Assembly (NCBI GenBank): GCA_027064845.1
Contig: JAMOPC010000095.1
Location: forward strand, 1 to 17,295
Length of the DNA stretch: 17,295 bases
DNA from: Desulfurococcales archaeon
GTDB taxonomy: Archaea; Thermoproteota; Thermoprotei_A; Sulfolobales; Desulfurococcaceae
Direction: 5' to 3'
Shown piece after piece: positions 1-7,803 of this stretch (its first letter is position 1; each line of letters opens with the position of its first letter). The translations under genes and the position numbers were made by a program. The notes below the pieces were generated by a model, which searched no databases, was not told where the DNA came from, and worked only from the letters and a program-made list of their open reading frames with translations.

Positions 1-2343
1 GAGGAATACCCATTATTAACATTATTGCTTAATGCATTAGAACTAGCTAGAAAACTACTATCAAGAAAAGATGTCTTAGAAAACTTAAAGAAAAGAGGGG
101 ATATCGCACTCGTAGTAGAAGATAATAAATCTTATATATTGATCCCAGACACCGCTACTTATATCCAAGCAAGTGGAAGAACCTCTAGACTATACCCAGG
201 AGGCATAACAAAGGGATTATCAATAATTATAGTTGATGATCCCAGGCTTTTGAACGGATTAGTAAAAAGAATGAGATGGTTATTCGAGGATTTTGAGATA
301 AAAGCCCTTGAAGAGATCGATCTCGAAAAAACCATTAAGGAAATAAATGAAGAACGGTCACGCGTTAAGAAGATTCTAAGAGGAGAAATAGAAGTCGAAA
401 AAACAATAGAGTTAACAAAATCAGCGTTATTAATTGTAGAATCACCTAACAAGGCAAGAACAATAGCTAATTTCTTCGGAAAACCCTCTGTCAGATTATT
501 GGAAAATGGCATGCCTGTCTACGATGTCACAACAGGTGATTATGTCTTATCCATAATAGCAAGTATCGGACATGTATATGACCTAGTCGTTGACGATGGG
601 ATCTATAATTATGGTGTAAGAATAGAAAATGGAAGATTTATCCCAGTATATACTGATATCAAAAGGTGCAATGATTGTGGCTACCAATTCACAGCCGAGG
701 AAACAAGATGCCCAAAATGTGGATCCAAGAATATTTCGAGAAAACTAGACATAATCAACGTATTGAGAGACCTTGCAAGCGAGGTTGATATAGTATTTAT
801 AGGCACCGATCCAGATACTGAAGGTGAAAAGATCGGGTGGGATCTTAAGGTACTATTAGAACCATATACTAGGACAATTAAAAGAATAGAATTCCACGAG
901 ATAACGCGTAAAGCAATTCTCAACGCTATTAGGAACCCCAGAGACTTCAACCTTAACCTCGTAGAAGCACAAATAGTTAGAAGAGTAGAAGACCGGTGGC
1001 TGGGATTCGCATTATCACATAAAGTACAAAAATACTTCTGGCCAATGTATTGTTTCAAAGTCCTTCAACCTGCTTTGAATAGACTAATAAGGAAAAAGAA
1101 ACATGTAGAAAAAATGCCAAATTGCTGTGTTGAAAACAGAAATCTAAGTGCTGGAAGGGTACAAACACCTGTTCTGGGATACATTATTCAAAGATTCAAA
1201 GAACATAACGACAAGAGTAAATGGAAATATTTATTAATTATATCGGTAAACGAGCATCGTCTACGAGTAGACGTTGATAGATCCATTGTAGAACAAATGG
1301 GTATCGAGACCACTGACCAAATAATAGGACAAAAAGTAACTATTAAAGAAAAAGAAAAATACGAGGACACTATAAATCCTCCACCACCTTTCACAACTGA
1401 TACACTTCTCGAAGAAGCATCAATAAGACTAGGATTATCAACAACTAGAACAATGGAAATAGCACAAGAACTCTTCGAACTAGGTTTAATAACATACCAC
1501 AGAACTGATAGTACGCGTGTAAGTGAAGCAGGAATAAATATTGCAAGACAATACCTCGAAGAGAAATACGGAGAAAAAGCTAAAGAAGTATTTAAACCCA
1601 GAACATGGGGAGCAGGAGGAGCACATGAAGCTATAAGACCGACTAGACCTATCGATGCCGATAGACTCGCAGAACTAGTAAGGGAGGGAGCAATCATACT
1701 TGTCAGACCATTAACGAGGCTACATTATGAAGTATATAGGCTTATCTTTAACAGATTCATAGCTAGCCAAATGATCCCGGCAAAAGTCGTCAAGCAAAAA
1801 GTTATTGTCAAAATAGGTAATTACGAAAAAGAAGTTGAAAGAGTAATAAAGATCACGGAGAAAGGATTCTTAGAAATGTATGAAACGGTTTACGAAGAAC
1901 CAGAAATAAAGGACGGAGAATACCCCATCGTAGATGTAGATATACTTAAGCCGCCGCTAGCAAGATACCACGATGTAATCAAATGGATGAAAACCCAAGG
2001 GATCGGAAGACCCAGCACTTATGCTAAAATAATACAAACACTCATAGATAGAAGATACGTAGATGTAACAAAGAAGGTAAAAGCACTCATACCAACAAGA
2101 CGAGGAATAATGGTATATGAAGACTTCTTAACAAAGTACTTCAAGGAAGTAGTAAGCGTAGAAGTCACTAGAAAGTTAGAAGAAAAAATGAAAGAAATAG
2201 AAGAAGGAAAAAGAAACTACCAAGATGTATTAAAAGAAATATTTAGAGAACTACAAGAAAAAGTTATTGAGAACACTGAAGTTAACAAACAACTAGAGGA
2301 GCTGTGGAACGAGTATTGCGGTGGGATGAAGAAGTACTGGTAA
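1..2343 (+). CDS. rgy: Reverse gyrase, C-terminal topoisomerase part (5' end outside window)
   Basis: Reverse gyrase uses ATP to introduce positive supercoils into DNA and marks hyperthermophiles. The frame is open from base 1, so about the first two fifths (zinc finger and most of the helicase module) are missing. Counting residues from base 1, the fragment opens near the end of the helicase-like domain (QASGRTSR resembles helicase motif VI). The Toprim domain follows, with IVESPNKARTIA (Glu147) and the metal-binding TDPDTEGE (Asp270, Asp272, Glu274). A four-cysteine zinc site (Cys223, Cys226, Cys237, Cys240) sits inside Toprim. The type IA active-site tyrosine is Tyr499 in ITYHRTDS, and GIGRPSTYA near the C-terminus is also typical of type IA enzymes. 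All catalytic residues visible here are intact. Its last 40 bases overlap the next gene, suggesting co-transcription. Confidence 0.96.
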   Translation, partial: EEYPLLTLLLNALELARKLLSRKDVLENLKKRGDIALVVEDNKSYILIPDTATYIQASGRTSRLYPGGITKGLSIIIVDDPRLLNGLVKRMRWLFEDFEIKALEEIDLEKTIKEINEERSRVKKILRGEIEVEKTIELTKSALLIVESPNKARTIANFFGKPSVRLLENGMPVYDVTTGDYVLSIIASIGHVYDLVVDDGIYNYGVRIENGRFIPVYTDIKRCNDCGYQFTAEETRCPKCGSKNISRKLDIINVLRDLASEVDIVFIGTDPDTEGEKIGWDLKVLLEPYTRTIKRIEFHEITRKAILNAIRNPRDFNLNLVEAQIVRRVEDRWLGFALSHKVQKYFWPMYCFKVLQPALNRLIRKKKHVEKMPNCCVENRNLSAGRVQTPVLGYIIQRFKEHNDKSKWKYLLIISVNEHRLRVDVDRSIVEQMGIETTDQIIGQKVTIKEKEKYEDTINPPPPFTTDTLLEEASIRLGLSTTRTMEIAQELFELGLITYHRTDSTRVSEAGINIARQYLEEKYGEKAKEVFKPRTWGAGGAHEAIRPTRPIDADRLAELVREGAIILVRPLTRLHYEVYRLIFNRFIASQMIPAKVVKQKVIVKIGNYEKEVERVIKITEKGFLEMYETVYEEPEIKDGEYPIVDVDILKPPLARYHDVIKWMKTQGIGRPSTYAKIIQTLIDRRYVDVTKKVKALIPTRRGIMVYEDFLTKYFKEVVSVEVTRKLEEKMKEIEEGKRNYQDVLKEIFRELQEKVIENTEVNKQLEELWNEYCGGMKKYW

Positions 2344-3233
2344 AAAACCCTTTTGAAGACAAAATTCATAAACCAACCCTTTATCTAGGCTTAATACATG
2401 CACATGTTTACCTCGAAGACAAAAAAGGAAATCTCGACAATGCTAGAAGATTAGTATATTTAGCTAGCGAGCAACATTTGGACACCCTTATTTTCCCATA
2501 CATGCAACCATATGGGCCTATTATTAAGAAAAATCTTACAAAAAACTATATTAGAAAAAAGTATGGATTATCATTCGCTTCTGGCTACCTCTACAACTTG
2601 AATATCGTGGCTAAAAACTATGGAATAAATATCATGATCCCCGGAGTGGTGGAAAAAACCGGGTCTAAGCTATATATTTCGGCTGTATACATGCATGGCA
2701 CAATAGGCGAAGAGCCTGAGAAATATAGGAAAATAATTATGTATGAAGAAGAAAGAAAAATCGGGTTCAATAAAGGAAAGACGATAAAACTATTTACAAT
2801 TAGGAAAACACCATACAATATATTATTAGATGGAGAAGTATTATATCCCGAACTTGCGAGACTCTATGCATTTCTTGGTTCAAAATTCATGGTTGTAGCT
2901 TTATCTCCGGCTAATATTGTAAAAAACTATATCAGCGTACTAAAGACTTTAGCACAAATGATAAAATTACCTATACTATTTATTGGTGGAACATATTATG
3001 ATGGGAATCGCCAATTATTGTTCTTATTACCGACGATGATAATTAATGAAAAAGGCGATATAATCTTTAAGCATCATAGCGAGGAACAAGTCATTGTACA
3101 AATACCAGTACATGCACTAGATTCTGGAAACAAGTATATAATTGATAAGAGCTTAGAATTCATATATAAACTATCCTTTAAAATAATAACAGGAAAAGCG
3201 AGGGGAAGGAAATGGATAATCTCGAGAAAGTAA
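2304..3233 (+). CDS. Nitrilase-fold (carbon-nitrogen hydrolase-like) protein, probably inactive
   Basis: The order of sequence blocks matches the nitrilase superfamily: an opening strand near 24-33, LDTLIFP (59-65), YRK (141-143) followed by glutamates and a Phe, then YPELARLYAFLGSKFMVVA (181-199), the segment that follows the catalytic cysteine. Active members use a Glu-Lys-Cys triad. Here the Lys is kept (Lys143), but the Glu position after the first Pro is Tyr66, and the Cys six residues before the YPE proline is Asp176. Amidase or nitrilase activity is therefore unlikely; a structural, binding or regulatory role is an inference. At 309 aa it has normal family length. The start is uncertain: GTG at 2304 lies only 2 nt after GAGGAG, and TTG at 2316 is the in-frame alternative. 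It overlaps reverse gyrase by 40 bases and the next gene by 22. Confidence 0.72.
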   Translation: MERVLRWDEEVLVKNPFEDKIHKPTLYLGLIHAHVYLEDKKGNLDNARRLVYLASEQHLDTLIFPYMQPYGPIIKKNLTKNYIRKKYGLSFASGYLYNLNIVAKNYGINIMIPGVVEKTGSKLYISAVYMHGTIGEEPEKYRKIIMYEEERKIGFNKGKTIKLFTIRKTPYNILLDGEVLYPELARLYAFLGSKFMVVALSPANIVKNYISVLKTLAQMIKLPILFIGGTYYDGNRQLLFLLPTMIINEKGDIIFKHHSEEQVIVQIPVHALDSGNKYIIDKSLEFIYKLSFKIITGKARGRKWIISRK

Positions 3234-3571
3234 TACCAATAAAGCTTAAGTCTATAAATGATCTTGTCAGATTAGCTGCAACGATTTCAAGTCCACAAGC
3301 AATGATGTATATATTGAAATTTATTAATAATAACAAATTAATTATAGGCGTCCTCGGGGTATTTCGTGATTATTATAAGCTTTATGGACTACCAATGTTT
3401 TATTATTATTCTATAGATGCCAACGAGGCAAAAGAATTACTTGACGCAAATTATATTATAATATCGACAAATGACGAAAAAATAGAATTCTCTAAACATC
3501 CTAAACCAGGTCTATCGATCCCATTAATTACACTGGATAAAAAACCTCCTTTTATACCAGATCTAGACTAA
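3212..3571 (+). CDS. Small protein of unknown function
   Basis: I do not recognise this 119-residue protein. It starts at ATG 3212, inside the 3' end of the nitrilase-like gene, just after a purine-rich AGGGGAAGGA that may act as ribosome-binding site. No signal peptide or clear membrane helix is seen. The middle (about residues 40-70) is hydrophobic and tyrosine-rich (GVLGVFRDYYKLYGLPMFYYY), and the C-terminus is proline-rich. The tight overlap with the upstream frame argues that it is translated as the third gene of the reverse gyrase unit. Its TAA stop shares two bases with the TAG stop of the convergent methyltransferase gene. Confidence 0.6.
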   Translation: MDNLEKVIPIKLKSINDLVRLAATISSPQAMMYILKFINNNKLIIGVLGVFRDYYKLYGLPMFYYYSIDANEAKELLDANYIIISTNDEKIEFSKHPKPGLSIPLITLDKKPPFIPDLD

Positions 3572-4344
3572 CTCCACTTAACTCCTCTTATAATAAAAAC
3601 TCTTATTCCAGGAGGGCTAACAGTATAAGCTTCATAACCTAGTTCTTTGAGAATACTGTAGATTTTCTTAATAATTTTAGGATTCTTACCTCCAAAAACA
3701 GATATTCTACCACCTGGTTTGAGCAACTTGTCAAGACTAGAGAAGAAATCATATGAATAAAGAATAGGGTTCTTGGCAGGACATGGGCCCCCATCATGCA
3801 CTATATGATCGTATTTAACACCTTTCATACTAAGAATTCGTATAATACATAATGCATCACCAAGAAAGATTTTCACGTTCTCCCTCCACAGATACTCTTG
3901 GAATTCCGGATAAGGATTAGAATATAAAGCTATACCTATTACTAATTGATCATTATCAATAGAATGAATTTTCATAGGCTTATTGTACTGTATACAATAG
4001 TTAGTCCTTCCTAAACCAGTCCCTATTTCCAGAACTTTTTCATTACTTTGTACAGCGTCAGCCCAGGCTATATAACAACCTAAAAGTACTACTCTTTCCC
4101 AATCTTTACCAAGCATTTTTCTTCTATATCCAATACCTCCAGTTATTTCATCAATATATCTTGCAATATCTTTATCTTGATTTTTGATACTATTATACGT
4201 ATTTTTAGCGATTATTCTAGTGATCTGATCAGCTTTTTCAAAGTTGTTAAGAAGGATATTTTTAATAATACATGGGATTATGCTAACTTTATAATTATAT
4301 TTATTAATATATTTATTGTTTGATTTTTGAAAGAAACTAGTCAT
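3568..4344 (-). CDS. Archaeal SAM-dependent methyltransferase (COG2521-like)
   Basis: A 258-residue Rossmann-fold methyltransferase. SAM-binding motif I is VLEIGTGLG (104-112), the acidic end of strand 2 is HSIDND (127-132), the GDA of the third motif is at 162-164, HDGGPCP (183-189) lies at the active-site strand, and LLKPGGRISVFGG is a typical post-catalytic segment. The spermidine-synthase-like arrangement resembles the archaeal group COG2521, whose substrate I do not know. ATG 4344 is preceded by AAGGT (4350-4354, 5 nt spacing), which overlaps the aIF5A stop codon; only three bases separate the two genes, so they are almost certainly co-translated. The first 45 residues are Asn/Lys/Ile-rich and not part of the fold core. 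Confidence 0.78.
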   Translation of the reverse strand: MTSFFQKSNNKYINKYNYKVSIIPCIIKNILLNNFEKADQITRIIAKNTYNSIKNQDKDIARYIDEITGGIGYRRKMLGKDWERVVLLGCYIAWADAVQSNEKVLEIGTGLGRTNYCIQYNKPMKIHSIDNDQLVIGIALYSNPYPEFQEYLWRENVKIFLGDALCIIRILSMKGVKYDHIVHDGGPCPAKNPILYSYDFFSSLDKLLKPGGRISVFGGKNPKIIKKIYSILKELGYEAYTVSPPGIRVFIIRGVKWS

Positions 4345-4347
4345 GTT

Positions 4348-4743
4348 TTACCTTGTTCGTATTATCATTCTTTTGCCCATCACTACCCAGTACTCTACTT
4401 CAACACCAGGTTTTAGTTTTTCTAATAGTTTTTCATCCGTGGGTTTTTCTACCTCGAATGTTTCAAAAGTTTCCATATCCATTATCTGGAACATATCTCC
4501 CATATCAGCAATTATTTGCCCAACACGTTTTTCTATAATAGGTACTTCTACTCTTTGATCAACAGGTGCTACTAATGTTTTCTTACTTCCAGTGAATAAA
4601 CCTATTGCTACTACATGTGCTTTAGCACTTCCATGTTTACCTGTTTTTGCCTTGCTCATTTCAACTATTTTACAAGGTTCACCATCTATTATTATGAAGT
4701 TACCTGGTCTAAGATCTCCGAGTGTTGCATAGGTTTTGCTCAT
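4348..4743 (-). CDS. eif5A: Translation initiation factor 5A (aIF5A, hypusine-containing)
   Basis: This cytosolic factor, the archaeal relative of eIF5A and EF-P, promotes peptide-bond formation at difficult stretches. The hypusination loop is AKTGKHGSAKAHV, with modified lysine expected at Lys36 (TGK-HG). The N-terminal SH3-like domain is followed by an OB-fold domain (about 72-131). I place the start at ATG 4743 rather than upstream because GGTG at 4750-4753 lies 6 nt before it and the family begins close to MSKTYATLGDLRPG; a longer frame to 4788 adds only a Lys/Asn-rich tail. The product is 131 aa, normal length. The methyltransferase follows after three bases. The 63-base gap to lpd is AT-rich and may hold its own promoter, but no box stands out. 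Confidence 0.96.
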   Translation of the reverse strand: MSKTYATLGDLRPGNFIIIDGEPCKIVEMSKAKTGKHGSAKAHVVAIGLFTGSKKTLVAPVDQRVEVPIIEKRVGQIIADMGDMFQIMDMETFETFEVEKPTDEKLLEKLKPGVEVEYWVVMGKRMIIRTR

Positions 4744-4806
4744 ATTTTTCACCAGGAAATATTTATTTTTATCCTTATTCTTTAACATTATTTATGCTAA
4801 TTAAAA

Positions 4807-6186
4807 TTATTGGTTTCTTGTGTTTTTCATATGCTTAACAATTGTATGAATGGGTTCACCAATAATGTATTCAGCGATTTCTCGCACCATTTCGGATATC
4901 GTCAAGTGTGGATAAGGGGTCTCAGCTATTTTCTTAAAGTCTATTTTTTCTATAACAAATGGCAGGAATGAAGATATAACTTCTGAAGCACTGGGTGAGA
5001 TTATATGTATACCTAGGATCTGCTGCTTTTCTTCAGATAACAATATCTTTACGTATGAATACTTACTATCTTTAATACGTACAGCCGATAGATACGATAT
5101 TGGTAGTTTAACTTTCTTGTAGTTGATTCTCTTCGACTTAAGTTCCTTTTCTGTATAACCAATCCAAGATATTTCTAACCCAGAGAATATAGTTTGCGGA
5201 ACAAGTTGATAATTAAGAGTAATGGGTTCTTTTCCTACAATATTTCTATACGCTGCAATACTTTCTAGCATTGCTTTATGAGCTAATAATGGGCCCCCTA
5301 CAACATCACCAACAGCATATATATCAGCATTTGTTGTTCTGTAGAATTTATCTACCTTTATGAAACCATATTGATCTACTTCAACACTTGCATTTTCAAG
5401 ACCTATTTCGTTTGTTTTGGGGATCCTCCCGATCGATACAAGGATTTTGTCTACAGTTAATGTTTCATTATTCGATAATTCAACGACTAATTTTCCATCT
5501 TTTTTCTTAATATCTTTAACTATTACGCGTTCTCTGATTTGTACACCATTTTCTCTCAAAAATCTACGTATTGTTAAGGCTACATCCTTATCGAGGAATG
5601 GAAGAATATGCTCCATCGCTTCTACTAGAACAACCTCTGTACCTAGCTGAGCAAATATGTTAGAGACCTCAACACCTATAACTCCACCACCAACTACTAG
5701 CAATTGTTCTGGTTTCTCGCCTATATAGAATATTTCTCTATTACTCAATATGTCTTTATTGAAACGTATACCTGGTAATGGCTTCGGATCTGTTCCTAGA
5801 GCTAGAATAATTTTCTTGGCTTCTATGATGCCCTCGTTTGTCTTGACCTGTTTAGGTGATATCAATCTGCCCTTTGAATTAATGATTTCTATATCGTGTT
5901 TGTCTAGTAAATACTCTATCCCTTTTCTGGACTCGTCCACAACTTCTTTCACAAATTTACTGATTTCTTTCCAATCAGTACGAATTTCTGCATTTACTTT
6001 TTTTAAGGATCTGTATGCTTCAGCTAGTAAGTATAATGACTTACTAGGTACACATCCATAGTTTGTACACTCACCACCAATTAAGTTTTCCTCAATAACG
6101 GCTACTTTATGACCTTCTCTGGCAAGAAGTACCGCGGCAGGATATCCTGCTACACCCGAGCCTATTACAACATAATCGTATCTCAT
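4807..6186 (-). CDS. lpdA: Dihydrolipoamide dehydrogenase (glycine cleavage L protein)
   Basis: This FAD flavoprotein reoxidises dihydrolipoyl groups with NAD+. The FAD-binding Rossmann motif is GSGVAG (9-14), the redox disulfide is Cys40/Cys45 in GGECTNYGCVPSK, the NAD-binding motif is VVGGGVIGVE, the second FAD site is IYAVGDV, and a C-terminal dimerisation domain follows. The usual HxHPTLSE active-site motif reads YPHLTISE: the catalytic His427 and Glu432 are kept, but the first His is Tyr and the Pro after the catalytic His is Leu. The start is ATG 6186, because GGAG at 6196-6199 lies 9 nt upstream; the frame could extend to a TTG at 6201. It follows gcvPB by 39 bases, so its natural partner is the lipoyl H protein encoded at 13021. 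Confidence 0.93.
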   Translation of the reverse strand: MRYDYVVIGSGVAGYPAAVLLAREGHKVAVIEENLIGGECTNYGCVPSKSLYLLAEAYRSLKKVNAEIRTDWKEISKFVKEVVDESRKGIEYLLDKHDIEIINSKGRLISPKQVKTNEGIIEAKKIILALGTDPKPLPGIRFNKDILSNREIFYIGEKPEQLLVVGGGVIGVEVSNIFAQLGTEVVLVEAMEHILPFLDKDVALTIRRFLRENGVQIRERVIVKDIKKKDGKLVVELSNNETLTVDKILVSIGRIPKTNEIGLENASVEVDQYGFIKVDKFYRTTNADIYAVGDVVGGPLLAHKAMLESIAAYRNIVGKEPITLNYQLVPQTIFSGLEISWIGYTEKELKSKRINYKKVKLPISYLSAVRIKDSKYSYVKILLSEEKQQILGIHIISPSASEVISSFLPFVIEKIDFKKIAETPYPHLTISEMVREIAEYIIGEPIHTIVKHMKNTRNQ

Positions 6187-6225
6187 AATATCATGCTCCA
6201 AACCATCTTTTGTATTATTACTTAT

Positions 6226-7797
6226 TCATTGTTTTTCTCTGCTACTATAATGTTTTAGTTTTCTCAGATAAACCCTCCAAGTAGGCGCAACATATTTTGG
6301 ATGATTAGCTTTTACAATATCGATCCTACTAACTGTCGTGTTTCTTGGCCATTTCTTTGGTTCTTGTGGATTAGAATAAGCTGTTTTCACTATATTCTTG
6401 ATCTTTTCTGCATATTTCTCGATGTTTTCAAGGGTTTCTGATTCAGTGAATTCTATCATTAATGCTTCCTTAACTATTAGAGGGAAATAGATCGTGGGAG
6501 CATAGAATCCTTCATCTAGTAGTCCCTTAGCAATATCTTCTGCTGATACACCAGTGTCTAGGTAGAGTTTTTCTGCACTGATAACTGTTTCGTGTTTCCT
6601 TGGCCTATCTTTTCCATAAGGGAGTTCTATGCCTTTAGTATTTTCAACGAGTTTATTAAAGTAATTAGTATTTAGCACTGCGTGCTCAGTAACCATTCTT
6701 AAACCCTTGGAGCCAAGCATCAATATGTATATATATCCCCATATCAGGGGTATCGTGTTACCAAAAAATGCTTTGAGCGATCCTATGCTATGCTTCGATG
6801 GTTTCTTTAAATAATATATTCCCTTCTCTTCATTGTATTCAACTAAATAACCAGGCAATAGGTCTTTTAGAGTTATCCCTTTATCTTCGTCAACCACTCT
6901 GTTTTTAACGCAAACAGGACCTGCACCAGGTCCTCCACCACCGTGAGGAGCCCCGAATGTTTTATGTATATTTATGTGTGCAATATCAAACCCCATGTCT
7001 CCAGGTCTAGCATATCCCATTATGCCGTTCAGGTTAGCTCCATCATAATATAATAGACCATCAACCTCATGTATTATTTCTGCTATCTCTACTATATTTT
7101 CCTCGAATAATCCAAGAGTACTTGGATTAGTTATCATTAATCCCGCTATACTTTCATCAACTATATTTTCTAAGGCATTGATATCTATGTTTCCATCTTT
7201 CCCTGAAGGCACTTCAATGACGGAATACCCACCCATAGCAGCACTTGCAGGATTAGTGCCATGTGCAGAATCTGGTATAATAATGTATTTTTTCTTTTCT
7301 GAATTTCCTCTTAATTCATGGTATTTTCTCATTATTAATATACCAGCAAATTCTCCATGAGCACCTGCTGCTGGGTGAAGAGAACAATAATCCATCCCAG
7401 TGATATTAGCAAGCCACTGTTGGAGCTCGTACATCATCTCAAGAAGACCCTGAATAGTTATTGTATCTTGTAATGGATGAACCTCTGTTATTCTAGGATC
7501 AGAAGCTATCTCCCAGCCTATCCTAGGATTATACTTCATAGTACACGAACCTAGTGGAACAGGGCCATTATCGATACCATAACTCATCTCTGTCAATCTC
7601 GTATAATGCCTAACTACTTCAACTTCACTTAACATTGGTAGTTCAGGTTCTTTGTTTCTCTTTATTTTCTCAGGTATGTTGATCTCTCCAACAACGTCAA
7701 CTATTTCCTTTTCAAGCTCGGGCACAAGGAAGCCTTCCCTATCACTATTCCCTAGTTCAAATACTAGTGGTTCAGACCATTTAGCCTGCCTAAACAT
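6226..7797 (-). CDS. gcvPB: Glycine dehydrogenase (decarboxylating), subunit 2
   Basis: This is the PLP-binding subunit of the split P protein, which decarboxylates glycine and passes the aminomethyl group to the lipoyl arm of H protein. The PLP lysine is Lys279 in NIHKTFGAPHGGGGPG, with the glycine-rich loop directly after it. PLGSCTMKYNPR (81-92), HPAAGAHGE (141-149) and SAHGTNPASAAMGG (177-190) are hallmark P-protein segments. ATG 7797 is preceded by GAGGT (7806-7810, 8 nt), which lies within the end of gcvPA. An in-frame GTG at 7801-7803 directly abuts the gcvPA stop but is only 2 nt from that site, so the ATG is preferred. Product 523 aa, family-typical. Only 6 bases separate it from gcvPA, fitting the obligate two-subunit enzyme. 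Confidence 0.97.
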   Translation of the reverse strand: MFRQAKWSEPLVFELGNSDREGFLVPELEKEIVDVVGEINIPEKIKRNKEPELPMLSEVEVVRHYTRLTEMSYGIDNGPVPLGSCTMKYNPRIGWEIASDPRITEVHPLQDTITIQGLLEMMYELQQWLANITGMDYCSLHPAAGAHGEFAGILIMRKYHELRGNSEKKKYIIIPDSAHGTNPASAAMGGYSVIEVPSGKDGNIDINALENIVDESIAGLMITNPSTLGLFEENIVEIAEIIHEVDGLLYYDGANLNGIMGYARPGDMGFDIAHINIHKTFGAPHGGGGPGAGPVCVKNRVVDEDKGITLKDLLPGYLVEYNEEKGIYYLKKPSKHSIGSLKAFFGNTIPLIWGYIYILMLGSKGLRMVTEHAVLNTNYFNKLVENTKGIELPYGKDRPRKHETVISAEKLYLDTGVSAEDIAKGLLDEGFYAPTIYFPLIVKEALMIEFTESETLENIEKYAEKIKNIVKTAYSNPQEPKKWPRNTTVSRIDIVKANHPKYVAPTWRVYLRKLKHYSSREKQ

Positions 7798-7803
7798 ACC
7801 CAC

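Noticed and set aside
1188..1697. 169-codon open frame on the minus strand
   Set aside because: Entirely antisense to the conserved catalytic core of reverse gyrase; composition (Ser-rich) is that of a shadow frame and there is no ribosome-binding site.
2304..2343. Possible fusion or frameshift between reverse gyrase and the nitrilase-like frame
   Set aside because: Reverse gyrase ends naturally after its C-terminal helix, and the downstream frame has its own start candidates; a simple overlap explains it.
4744..4788. Upstream extension of aIF5A by 15 residues
   Set aside because: The Lys/Asn-rich extension is not found in the family, and the ATG at 4743 has a well-placed GGTG site.
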